Origin: RGIG2161 sp964525525
Lineage (GTDB): Bacteria; Bacillota; Clostridia; Oscillospirales; CAG-272
Direction of reading: 5' to 3'
Length of the DNA: 64,000 bases
Assembly (NCBI GenBank): GCA_964525525.1
Contig: CAZGHD010000001.1
Coordinates: forward strand, 1-64,000
The notes beneath the pieces were generated by a model. That model ran no database searches and was not told the origin of the DNA. It worked only from the letters and a program-made list of their open reading frames with translations. Positions 16,342 to 24,327 of the stretch are shown one piece after another. The number at the start of each line of letters is the position of its first letter. Position 1 is the stretch's first letter. A program made the position numbers and the translations under genes.

Positions 16342-17154
16342 TTATTTCCTTTCGGGAATTATAAATTTATCGCTTTCCTTGAGTCCCAGTTCGTCACGTA
16401 TCAGCTCAAATCTTGCTTTTGCTATCGCGAGCGTGGCAGGCTTATGCGCGTCACTGCCGAAATAGAATTTTGCGCCGCACTCTTTTGCTATCCTGTACGG
16501 GCGGAGCATACGCTCTCTTTCCTCGGGAGTGTGGGTCTCGTAGCCTCCGATGTTAAGCTCAACGCCTACGCCCTTTTTTGCTATTTTGCCGAACAGATAT
16601 TTGTACGTATCGTCCTCTATCATATCGTAAAAGGTTATTTCGTCCATGTCAAGTCCGCGTTTGCCGAGGCTGCAGGTAATATGTGCGATACCCATCTTTT
16701 CAAAAGGAAGATCCATATCAAGCAGCTTGTCAATACGGTTTACGTAAGTTTCTTTTCTTACCTCTACCGAGTCGTATCCCTCTTCCGATATGGTAAACCC
16801 TCGCATATGCATATGGGTCGTAGAGATGATTATAAAGTCGAATTTATCCATCGTCTCGGGGCGGATACCCAAGTTCATATCCTTGTCGAGGTCTGTCTCG
16901 CAGCCGAAAAGCAGTTTTACATTTTCACTCTGCGGAAGCGGTAGCCAGGAGGATACGTGCTCGAAATCCTGTCCGGGATAAAATCCCGATTCGTTATAAA
17001 ACGGGCCGTCCCACATATGGTCGGTCAGACAGAGAGTGGTGAATCCGTTTTCTTCTCCGTATTTGAGAATGTTTTCAGGGGTCTGATCTTTGTTCTTCGA
17101 GCAATAGGAGAGCTGCGTGTGAATGTGGAAGTCGTGGTCGATTACGTATTTCAT
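16342..17154 (-). CDS. PHP-domain phosphoesterase
   Basis: 270 residues. The PHP metal motifs are DFHIHTQLSYCS at the N-terminus, LTDHMWD, the GCETDLD block, ISTTHMHMRG and the C-terminal GSDAHKP. This is the histidinol-phosphatase-like PHP fold with a trinuclear metal site. An open frame continues upstream to 17232, but ATG at 17154 has AAGGAA at the right distance, clears the preceding stop by 16 bases and gives the family-typical start. It is one of two PHP genes in this operon, so histidine biosynthesis is unlikely to explain both. No other his gene is present. Confidence 0.88.
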   Translation of the reverse strand: MKYVIDHDFHIHTQLSYCSKNKDQTPENILKYGEENGFTTLCLTDHMWDGPFYNESGFYPGQDFEHVSSWLPLPQSENVKLLFGCETDLDKDMNLGIRPETMDKFDFIIISTTHMHMRGFTISEEGYDSVEVRKETYVNRIDKLLDMDLPFEKMGIAHITCSLGKRGLDMDEITFYDMIEDDTYKYLFGKIAKKGVGVELNIGGYETHTPEERERMLRPYRIAKECGAKFYFGSDAHKPATLAIAKARFELIRDELGLKESDKFIIPERK

Positions 17155-17170
17155 ATCTGTTTTTCCTTGA

Positions 17171-18013
17171 TTACGCTTCTTTCGGATAAGCCTTGTAAAG
17201 ATGTACGATGTTGAGGTCTTCGGGCATATCAAGTCCGTGAGAGCCGCAGCCGCCGTCTATTTCGTGGCAGCCGTGATCCATCGCAAAGCCGACGAGAGTA
17301 TCGTGGCTCTTCCAGTATCTTTCTATAAGCACGCTGAACTCACCGAATGCGGCTGAATTTGCCTTCAGCTCGGAAAGAGCGTGATGATGCTCGGGGCCGA
17401 CTTTGTGCATTCTTGAGTCGAAATTTCCGTTGTAAACTACGATAAAGTCGTACTTATCTTCTATTATTGTCTGAACGACTTTTGCGTTTGCTTCTTCGAT
17501 GGTGTTGTATACGAAGTAGTCCATGTTGCGCTCAAGGAATATTTTTGCAAGGCTGCAACCCACCTCCTGCGCGATGATAACGCATTTTTTACCTGCGCGG
17601 ATGAGCGCGTCAAATATAGTGTCTATCGTGATAACGGGCTTGGTGTATTTTCTGATGCCGTGAACTTCCGGCTGAGCTCCGGTGTACATAGTGCCGAAGC
17701 AAACGGGAGTTACCGACGGCATAACGGTACGGAAGGGAAGCTCAATATCGGTGCGCTCTATCGCCTCACGCATAAGGTGAGGATAGGTGCGGTATACCCA
17801 CTCGCCGATAGCGTCGGGATTGTACATAAAAATTCTGTCTGCTTTTCTGCCCTCGAACATACGGTCAACGTATTCGACCAGCTTCTCTGAGGGGTCTGCC
17901 GCGAACTCAGGGCGGTCAACGCCGATTGCGTAGGCAAGTGCGGCGCACAGAGTATCAAGAGAGTTTTCGTTAAGTGTATCTTTTACAGTGGTGTTGAATT
18001 CTTCGAGATTCAT
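17171..18013 (-). CDS. alkaline-phosphatase-superfamily hydrolase
   Basis: 280 residues, similar to type I phosphodiesterase/nucleotide pyrophosphatases and phosphoglycerate-mutase-like members of the alkaline phosphatase superfamily. The metal and nucleophile region is MYNPDAIGEW and MPSVTPVCFGTMYTGAQPEVHGI, with Thr as a likely nucleophile. The C-terminal metal ligands are VYNGNFDSRMHKVGP and AMDHGCHEIDGGCGSHG. No signal peptide, so cytoplasmic. It lies between two PHP genes in the operon. Confidence 0.8.
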   Translation of the reverse strand: MNLEEFNTTVKDTLNENSLDTLCAALAYAIGVDRPEFAADPSEKLVEYVDRMFEGRKADRIFMYNPDAIGEWVYRTYPHLMREAIERTDIELPFRTVMPSVTPVCFGTMYTGAQPEVHGIRKYTKPVITIDTIFDALIRAGKKCVIIAQEVGCSLAKIFLERNMDYFVYNTIEEANAKVVQTIIEDKYDFIVVYNGNFDSRMHKVGPEHHHALSELKANSAAFGEFSVLIERYWKSHDTLVGFAMDHGCHEIDGGCGSHGLDMPEDLNIVHLYKAYPKEA

Positions 18014-18031
18014 TTTTTATCTCCTTGTTTG

Positions 18032-18853
18032 CTAAAAATTTATTTTATGAGGTTTTCTTCTTTCGTAGTAATAATATCCGTCAAAACCGAGTTCCTTTAG
18101 CCTCTCTGATGCGGTTTTGAAATTACGCGCGATGTCTTTTGATGAATGAGCGTCGCTTCCGACGGTTATCTTTTCTCCGCCGAGGGCTCTGTAACGCGCG
18201 AGAATATCGTAGTCGGGAATCGCGTGCATCTCGCCGTCCTCTGCTACAAGTCCGTGAGTATTTACTTCAAGCGAGATTCCGCGTTCTATAATACGGCGCA
18301 GTATTTTTTCTATCTTGTCGTCAAGACGGGATACGTCAAATCCCATACCGTACTTTCCGTTTATATATCTGAGCGGGCAGGTAAGATGTGCGAACGAGTC
18401 CATATCGCTTTTGTCGATGTTGTCATAAGCCTGATCAAAATACAGCCCGAGATATTCCTCAATCTCGCCATCCGTCATCTTGTCAAACTCCATATGGGCG
18501 TATGCGCGGGTGGTACCGTCCCGATAGTCAACGTGATGTATCGCGCCGAGGATGAAGTCAAATTCGGTCAGCGACAGCAGTATCTCCGCATAATCCAGGC
18601 GAAACAAATATTCACCCAGCTCTATTCCGCAGAGAATTTTTATCCTGTCACCGTACTTTTCGCGCGCGGCAGCAACGTCCGAGATAAGCGAAACTATTCT
18701 CGGATGAATTCCGCTTGTTATGTACGTGTGAGTATTTGCGTGGTCGGTTATCGCGACTCCGCGCAGTCCCAGGTCGATGGCGGTCTCGCATATTTCGCTG
18801 ACAGTTTGCTTACCGTCAACCGAATTGTTTGAATGTATGTGGCTGTCAAACAT
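18032..18853 (-). CDS. PHP-domain histidinol-phosphatase-like protein
   Basis: 273 residues. The PHP motifs are FDSHIHSNNSVDG, ITDHANTH, GIELGEY, ILGAIHHVDYRDG and GSDAHSS. The architecture matches HisJ-type phosphatases (HisK), but the operon has no histidine genes and a second PHP paralogue lies two genes downstream. The ATG at 18853 follows directly the stop of the nitrilase-GDPD gene, with no spacer, which implies strong coupling. A phosphomonoester related to the operon's unknown substrate is likelier than histidinol phosphate. Confidence 0.88.
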   Translation of the reverse strand: MFDSHIHSNNSVDGKQTVSEICETAIDLGLRGVAITDHANTHTYITSGIHPRIVSLISDVAAAREKYGDRIKILCGIELGEYLFRLDYAEILLSLTEFDFILGAIHHVDYRDGTTRAYAHMEFDKMTDGEIEEYLGLYFDQAYDNIDKSDMDSFAHLTCPLRYINGKYGMGFDVSRLDDKIEKILRRIIERGISLEVNTHGLVAEDGEMHAIPDYDILARYRALGGEKITVGSDAHSSKDIARNFKTASERLKELGFDGYYYYERRKPHKINF

Positions 18854-20467
18854 TTATTTGTTGCGTTCCTTGTGATTTTTTACAGTTTGTGAGATCAAGT
18901 TATAGTCGTTTGTCAGAATGGTATCTATCCCCATGTCAAGGAAATGCTCGGCTTCCTCCGGATCATCGGACCAGAATACGTTGCATATGATTCCATGTTC
19001 GTGCGCCTTGTCTATCATTGCTTGATTGAAACACGGCTTAAATAATTGGAGCTTTTTGCATTCGTATTTTATTGCGCGTTCAACTATACCCCACTTGTCC
19101 TTTCCGCCTCCGCAACAGCGTACAATATCGGGAGCGACCTCGCGCATAAGAGCGAGGAGATTATCGTTTCCGCTCATAAAATAAACGTATTTTTCACAGT
19201 CGTATTTGCGTATCAGTGCGACTATCTTTTGGAGTGTCGTACGATCGTATTCCACATCGTTGTTTACGGTTTTTACGTGAATATTCATGATCGTGTGGCA
19301 GGCAAATTTCTTTAGTATATCTTCGAAACGGAGTATCTTGAGACCTTTGAATTTTTCTCCGCGCTTTACGCCGAAGTCGTATTGAAAAAGCTCCTCATAG
19401 GTGTATTCGTATACTTTACCCGTACCGTCTGAAACACGGTCAAGAGTTGCATCGTGCAGAGATACAATCTCACCGTCTTTTGTATACCAGAGGTCAAATT
19501 CTATCTCCTCTGCTCCGAGCGCGATTGCCGCGCCGAATGCGGGCATACTGTTCTCGGGCGCTACGGTGTTGAAACCGCGGTGAGCGCACACGCGGGGATA
19601 TTCCATCAGCCCGTCGTGCTTTACTATTGCGCTTCCGGCGGGACGGTATTTATAGGGACGGCGTCCTTTTTCAATATATTCGTAATGTGCTGACGGCGGA
19701 TTACCGAACCCTGCCGGTTTAAAGTATTTATCTTTTATGTTTATTTCTACAGTTTCGATACCGACGCGGCTACCCATGCTCATAAGTATCTTTCCGTCAG
19801 GAGACGCAACCAGGCTCGCTCCGCCGATGTCTGATGACTCGTCCATTGAGACCGACGAACGGAGAACATATGCATTCGTGTTGTAAGCAAGGAACGCGCT
19901 CATTAGCTCAAGTGCGCGGTGTGTATCACTGCGCTGATGTGAGCATCCGATGATAACGTCCACGTTCATTCTTGCTATATTCGGAAACATCTCGTAAAAA
20001 TAGAAGTCATAGCAGGTGAGAAATGCGAATCTGATTCCTTCCATTTCTACGACATAAGGCTCGGAATGTTCAAACGAGTATCCGCTGTCAAGCTGAATGT
20101 TCGAAACCTCACCCGGTGTAAGGTGCTGTTTGTCGTACCTGCCGACTATCTCGCCGTCTCGGTTTATCGCGTAGGTGGTGTTGCGGCGCGAGTCTCCGTG
20201 ATAACTCGATGCATTTATAAACAGCATAGCGTTGCATCTTTTTGCAGTAGCACGAGCCGTATCAAGCAGCTTTTTGTTGTACTTTTCCGCGCTTGCGTCT
20301 GCGTCTTTCTTGGTCTTCGCAAGGCAAGGAACGTCGCATGACTCGGGACAAACTATAATATCTGCGGTTTCGTCACACTGTTCAAATAGTTCAAACTCTT
20401 TTTCAAAATATTCGTCTGACAGAGAATAATCTGTTGAATATTTAGGCTGAATGATAAACACCTTCAA
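18854..20467 (-). CDS. nitrilase-GDPD fusion protein
   Basis: Two enzymes in one 537-residue chain. Residues about 1-285 form a carbon-nitrogen hydrolase: the catalytic Glu is in VCPESCD, Lys in RYDKQHLTPGE and Cys in AFLTCYDFYF. Residues about 295-530 form a glycerophosphodiester phosphodiesterase: CAHRGFNTVAPENS, EIEFDLWYTKDGEIVSLHD and a C-terminal GIDTILTND. Neither half shows a missing key residue. No signal peptide. TTG at 20467 has AGAGG eight bases upstream; the GTG at 20476 overlaps that site and is less likely. It is the first gene of an eight-gene operon with promoter TTGCAA-17-TATAAT. It probably cleaves both an amide and a phosphodiester in one pathway. Confidence 0.88.
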   Translation of the reverse strand: MKVFIIQPKYSTDYSLSDEYFEKEFELFEQCDETADIIVCPESCDVPCLAKTKKDADASAEKYNKKLLDTARATAKRCNAMLFINASSYHGDSRRNTTYAINRDGEIVGRYDKQHLTPGEVSNIQLDSGYSFEHSEPYVVEMEGIRFAFLTCYDFYFYEMFPNIARMNVDVIIGCSHQRSDTHRALELMSAFLAYNTNAYVLRSSVSMDESSDIGGASLVASPDGKILMSMGSRVGIETVEINIKDKYFKPAGFGNPPSAHYEYIEKGRRPYKYRPAGSAIVKHDGLMEYPRVCAHRGFNTVAPENSMPAFGAAIALGAEEIEFDLWYTKDGEIVSLHDATLDRVSDGTGKVYEYTYEELFQYDFGVKRGEKFKGLKILRFEDILKKFACHTIMNIHVKTVNNDVEYDRTTLQKIVALIRKYDCEKYVYFMSGNDNLLALMREVAPDIVRCCGGGKDKWGIVERAIKYECKKLQLFKPCFNQAMIDKAHEHGIICNVFWSDDPEEAEHFLDMGIDTILTNDYNLISQTVKNHKERNK

Positions 20468-20488
20468 AGCAATCACCTCTTACGTTAA

Positions 20489-20517
20489 ATTATATCACTT
20501 TATAAGATTTATTGCAA
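20489..20517 (-). promoter_or_regulatory. sigma-A promoter of the glycyl-radical operon
   Basis: On the minus strand TTGCAA (20517-20512), a 17-base spacer and TATAAT (20494-20489), 22 bases before the chosen TTG start. No regulator gene or clear operator is adjacent. Confidence 0.75.
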
Positions 20518-20518
20518 G

Positions 20519-20545
20519 TAAAAAAGGGAGGCTTACCTCCCTTTT
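20519..20545 (-). terminator. intrinsic terminator of the GH28/esterase operon
   Basis: A ten-base perfect stem AAAAGGGAGG/CCTCCCTTTT with loop CTTA (20532-20535), followed on the minus strand by a T-run. It lies 10 bases after the esterase stop and just upstream of the promoter of the next operon. Confidence 0.88.
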
Positions 20546-20555
20546 ATAAAGTAAA

Positions 20556-21557
20556 TTATTTAAAAAGCTCGTCAAACACCGGCCACGAGAGGTCGGCGTA
20601 AAATCTGTGTCCCTCGGGACCTACTACCTGACGGCACGCGTCGGGTGCACCTGCGGCGGCGTAGATGGGCTTAACTACCTCCTCAAAGCCACGGCGTGCG
20701 GAATCAATATCCGCAATCGCGTCAGATAGACCCGAAACTATTATAAGCGGTCTCGGTGCGATTGTTATCGCAATATCCGGCAAGTCAAACCACTTGAGAA
20801 AATCCGGAATAAATCCGCATACGCAGTGGTTGTATTTTAAGAAAGAAGTTTTGAACTCTCCGAAAAAGCAGGACGGCATAACCGTAGTAACTCGTGTGTC
20901 CATACACGCAACGTAATATGAGGTAGTACCTCCCGCAGAGTTACCCATAAGTCCGAGTCGGCTGTGGTCAAGGCAGTCAAACTCCGCGATAGCGTCGATA
21001 AGGCGGGATACGTCGAAAACTCTCTCTCCGAGCAGAGTGCGTCCTACCGCAAGAGCCTGCATCGCGGGCATATTACACATACGGTTGCTCGGTATGTCAG
21101 ACGTTTGCTCGCCGAATCCGCGCTGTTCCATTATTACCGCCGCGTATCCGCGAGAGACAGCCTGAATCGCAAAATCGCGGTCGCCTTTTACCTCTGCGGT
21201 CTCTTTTGAACCTATTTCGGTGCGTGCAAGGGAAACGTGCATTCCCGCGGTGTGGCCCTGAAGGCAGATGACGGCAGGAGTACGCTCGCCGCGGTTTTTC
21301 GGGAGAATGAGATGCGCGGGAACGAAGAAATCCGGCTCGCTTTCAAATTTGAATCTTATCTCATCGTATCTCGGGTCACTTGAGTCCTCCCATTCGATAA
21401 TGGGCGTAGGATTTGTAAGTTTTCGCGGCATTCTGAGCAGTTCGCACAGCTTTTCGCGCACGGCGGTCTGCTGAACGGCAAAATCTTTTTTCGGATTGTA
21501 CGCAAGCACAGGCTTCATATTTTCCGCGATTGACATTTTAAGCTCGCTTATGTTCAT
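20556..21557 (-). CDS. alpha/beta hydrolase, acetyl-xylan-esterase-like
   Basis: 333 residues, no signal peptide. Alpha/beta-hydrolase landmarks are the oxyanion region CLQGHTAGMH, VIMEQRGFGEQT, nucleophile LMGNSAGGTTSYY (Ser in GNSAGG), Asp in IIVSGLSDAIAD and His in VGPEGHRFYAD. This layout matches large cytoplasmic esterases of the acetyl-xylan-esterase/abhydrolase-7 type. It follows the GH28-like gene by 21 bases, so it probably removes acyl groups from the same plant-derived oligosaccharide. Another carboxylester substrate is possible. Confidence 0.82.
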   Translation of the reverse strand: MNISELKMSIAENMKPVLAYNPKKDFAVQQTAVREKLCELLRMPRKLTNPTPIIEWEDSSDPRYDEIRFKFESEPDFFVPAHLILPKNRGERTPAVICLQGHTAGMHVSLARTEIGSKETAEVKGDRDFAIQAVSRGYAAVIMEQRGFGEQTSDIPSNRMCNMPAMQALAVGRTLLGERVFDVSRLIDAIAEFDCLDHSRLGLMGNSAGGTTSYYVACMDTRVTTVMPSCFFGEFKTSFLKYNHCVCGFIPDFLKWFDLPDIAITIAPRPLIIVSGLSDAIADIDSARRGFEEVVKPIYAAAGAPDACRQVVGPEGHRFYADLSWPVFDELFK

Positions 21558-21578
21558 TTTTTCTCTCCTTTTGGCTTT

Positions 21579-22931
21579 TTATTTACAGATTATTTCGCCG
21601 ATGCTTCCGGCGGCGGTGGACGGCATATCGTCAAACAGGTGATCGAAAACGATCTCTCTGACGTACGGGGTAACGTCAGAGACACGCTCTCCGTTTACCG
21701 TAATGCCCTCGAAATACACTTTCTCGGTGTGAGATGAGAAATACGGGTCAAATATCTGCATATCCCCGTCGCGCACAGATTTCGGTCCTATGCACATAAG
21801 GTATGAGTAGGGATATTCGTCACGGTGGAGAATAAGGTCAATGTTCTTAAAATATATGTTCTTTGCGTTAAGTCCCAGCTCAAACGCGGCAATACTGCCG
21901 GCAATAGGATCGCTCTCAAGATACTCTCGCAGGAGATCTACAGGTCTGTTCAGGTCTACCTTTATGTCTTCGAAAATGATGTTGTTTCCGCTTCCGACCG
22001 AGACCTTTTCCGGCTTCTCGCCTACGCGGTATGCGGGGGCCTGGCAGTAGAGCTTGAAGGTGCTGACGTTCTCGATCCTTCTGAATATGGCGTCCTCTAT
22101 ATAGCAGTCAACCTCACTGCCGTCGTCGTAAGTATAGATGCCCGGCTGGATTCTGATAGCGGGATAACCTTTGGTGAGGAAAAGATCCTCGCAGATTACC
22201 GTCTTTGCGGGGCCGAAGTTGACAGACGAGTTCTGCCAGTCAAACATATTGAAAGCTACAAGATCGTCCCCGACCTCGCCGCGGATATTCTTGACGAACA
22301 CGTTTTCCACGTTTCCGTTTATGTGCAGACCGTCCGCAAAGCAGGTGTCAAAAATTATGTTTTGCATATTAAGGTCGGTCGCGTCTCCGCACTGAACGGC
22401 AAATCCCGCGCAGTTTTTGAAGGTCATGTTCTTTAAGGTCAGGTGATCCATGTTATCAAAGAAGAACAGGGTGGAAACACCGAAAAAACTGCGATCCTCG
22501 TCGTACATTCCGCTCTTACCGTAGCCGAGTCGGGTGGTCTGGCAGTCTGCCCAGATACCGCCTTCTATCGTGATGTTAGCATCTCTTACGTCCGAGACTA
22601 TCGGCGCGTGGGTTCCATCGTAGGTGTGCTCGTTACGGAACATAATGACTTTAGTGCTGTCAGCGAGGCGGATAAGTGCATCCTTGTCCGCAATTATTCG
22701 ACGGTTTGAGGGAATAACAACCGTTCTGTCAATGAGGTAAGGCGTTTCTTTTGCGGGAATTATTACTACCTCGTGCTCGCGCAGAGCCGCTTCAAGCGCC
22801 TCCGTCCATATATCGCCGTTTGGCGCGTAGTCGGTCAGTTTAACTTCGTGTGAGAGCGTCTGAGCGAGTTTTTCGTTTCTTTTTATCATGTCAGAGAGGG
22901 TTGATTCGATCTGCTTTTTGATGTTTTCCAT
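21579..22931 (-). CDS. GH28-like beta-helix glycosidase
   Basis: 450 residues with the repeated short strands of a right-handed beta-helix (DANITIEGGIWAD, DHLTLKNMTFKNCAGF, LNMQNIIFDTC, VFVKNIRGE). Catalytic-region motifs of the GH28 polygalacturonase type are visible: ADGLHINGN (199-207), GEVGDDLVAFN with paired Asp222/223, and AIRIQPG. No signal peptide, so it acts in the cytoplasm on imported oligosaccharides. It is first in a two-gene operon with the esterase, behind a perfect consensus promoter. The exact bond cleaved cannot be told; other beta-helix families (GH110, epimerases) are less likely alternatives. Confidence 0.75.
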   Translation of the reverse strand: MENIKKQIESTLSDMIKRNEKLAQTLSHEVKLTDYAPNGDIWTEALEAALREHEVVIIPAKETPYLIDRTVVIPSNRRIIADKDALIRLADSTKVIMFRNEHTYDGTHAPIVSDVRDANITIEGGIWADCQTTRLGYGKSGMYDEDRSFFGVSTLFFFDNMDHLTLKNMTFKNCAGFAVQCGDATDLNMQNIIFDTCFADGLHINGNVENVFVKNIRGEVGDDLVAFNMFDWQNSSVNFGPAKTVICEDLFLTKGYPAIRIQPGIYTYDDGSEVDCYIEDAIFRRIENVSTFKLYCQAPAYRVGEKPEKVSVGSGNNIIFEDIKVDLNRPVDLLREYLESDPIAGSIAAFELGLNAKNIYFKNIDLILHRDEYPYSYLMCIGPKSVRDGDMQIFDPYFSSHTEKVYFEGITVNGERVSDVTPYVREIVFDHLFDDMPSTAAGSIGEIICK

Positions 22932-22971
22932 AGCAATCTCCGATCGTATATTTTAATAAGCTTCACCGACG

Positions 22972-23000
22972 ATTATAACACAACGCACCGTCTCTGTCAA
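22972..23000 (-). promoter_or_regulatory. consensus sigma-A promoter for the GH28/esterase operon
   Basis: On the minus strand TTGACA (23000-22995), a 17-base spacer and TATAAT (22977-22972): exact consensus at both hexamers. It begins a few bases after the serpin-operon terminator. Confidence 0.88.
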
Positions 23001-23007
23001 GAATAAG

Positions 23008-23037
23008 AAAAGGCTTTCTTTAGTAAAGAAAACCTTG
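23008..23037 (-). terminator. terminator of the ECF-serpin operon
   Basis: On the minus strand AAGGtTTTCTTTA pairs with TAAAGAAAgCCTT, followed by TTTTCTT. It lies about 15 bases after the serpin stop. Confidence 0.75.
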
Positions 23038-23051
23038 ATTCTATATTTTTG

Positions 23052-24311
23052 TCAGCCTATCTCTGTTACTGCGCCGATAAATATCGGGAGGGAGGTTGCG
23101 TTATCCACTATCGCATAAACGAACGGGCGGTCCAGCACTACTCTTTTTGTCTCTGCCATGGCGCCGTCCCGCATCTCCACTATGGTAGCCGCGCCTGCGC
23201 GGGTGCCGAGCTCATCAACCGAGATAAAAGTTTTGTGACGCACGTCGCCTATAAAGATGTTACCGCGGGAGGAACTGCCGAGCTTTGTGAAGTCAGCCGC
23301 GTTTCCGTCAAATGCGGTGGGCATTCCGAGGTCTTTGAGGATGTCACAGAGCGAAATGTCATAGTCGTATGAAAACTTTGGCAGGGAGGCGGAAAGATAC
23401 GAATGTTCGGCGTTTTGAATAAGAGAAATAAACTTGTCGCCGTCAAGATTTTTGATATAGTCGTATATGTCAATTCCTTCGTTTGGTAAGAACGCTGCAA
23501 AGCTGTATTTACCGCCTTCGTAGTTCTTTATAAAACCAGTAGTTTGATCGTCGTGAATGTATGTTGATTCACCTGAGGTCATCATTTTTACTTTCTGCTT
23601 TTCGCCGTTATACGCAGTAAACGTTCCGTTTTGAATATCGTTTTTCTCGTACGTTTTCTGCCACTCGGCGTCAAACGTTACCGCGTTGATAAGATACATT
23701 ACCGCGTATTCGTCTATTTCGTCAAGGATCTTATCTATCATTCCGTCGGTGTTGTTTTTTACCCAGTTGTTTATATCCTTTAAGGTCTGACGGTCAAACG
23801 GAGCTTTATACGCGTCGGCAGAGTAGTAGTCCGCATTTTTTTGAAGGAACTCTTTTTCTACCGTGAGTCTGTTCTCGTCATCACGGAACCATATCGAGTT
23901 TGCTATCTCGAGCTTGTATTTTTCTTCACTGGGTAGATTTTTTACGTAGGAGTGAAGATATTCGTTCAGCTCTCCTATCGTTTTTTCGCCGCCGAGCAGG
24001 GCTTCCATTTCTTGCTTTGTCTGACCGTCTGCTCCGTTTGCCGTCATGGCGAGGGCGAGGATAACCGACAGAGGAGACACGAGCAGACTTTCGGTTTCTC
24101 CGTTTGCTTTGCTTTCCGCGGCAGACGCTTTGAAAAGTTCTAAATACAGCTTTGCCTGCTGTGAAATGAAGTCACTGTCTGCAGCTTTTTCGGTGACGTT
24201 TTCGGGAGTTATGCCCTCCATCAGGTCAGCTGCTTGAACCTTGGTGCATCCGACGAGGTTAAGCGGCATTACAAGCGCGAGTAAAAGGCAGATCAACGTG
24301 ATCGGTTTCAT
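23052..24311 (-). CDS. serpin, lipoprotein-anchored
   Basis: A 419-residue serine-protease inhibitor of the serpin fold. Residues 1-22 are a lipoprotein signal (LVGC lipobox), so it is tethered outside the membrane. The serpin core is clear: LLVSPLSVILALAMTANGADGQT, VMYLINAVTFDAEW, FKNYEGGKYSFAAFLP-like segment and C-terminal VVLDRPFVYAIVDNATSLPIFIGAV. The reactive-loop hinge DELGTRAGAAT (366-376) has small residues at P12-P9, as in inhibitory serpins; aligning back from RPF places P1 near Met385. It is the last gene of an ECF sigma operon, 16 bases after a membrane-protein gene. It probably protects the cell surface from host or microbial proteases. Confidence 0.93.
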   Translation of the reverse strand: MKPITLICLLLALVMPLNLVGCTKVQAADLMEGITPENVTEKAADSDFISQQAKLYLELFKASAAESKANGETESLLVSPLSVILALAMTANGADGQTKQEMEALLGGEKTIGELNEYLHSYVKNLPSEEKYKLEIANSIWFRDDENRLTVEKEFLQKNADYYSADAYKAPFDRQTLKDINNWVKNNTDGMIDKILDEIDEYAVMYLINAVTFDAEWQKTYEKNDIQNGTFTAYNGEKQKVKMMTSGESTYIHDDQTTGFIKNYEGGKYSFAAFLPNEGIDIYDYIKNLDGDKFISLIQNAEHSYLSASLPKFSYDYDISLCDILKDLGMPTAFDGNAADFTKLGSSSRGNIFIGDVRHKTFISVDELGTRAGAATIVEMRDGAMAETKRVVLDRPFVYAIVDNATSLPIFIGAVTEIG

Positions 24312-24327
24312 TGTTTTTCCTCCTTGA

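Noticed and set aside
16342..18853. Histidine biosynthesis cluster suggested by two HisJ-like PHP genes
   Set aside because: No other his gene is present and two PHP copies in one operon with phosphatases fit another pathway better.
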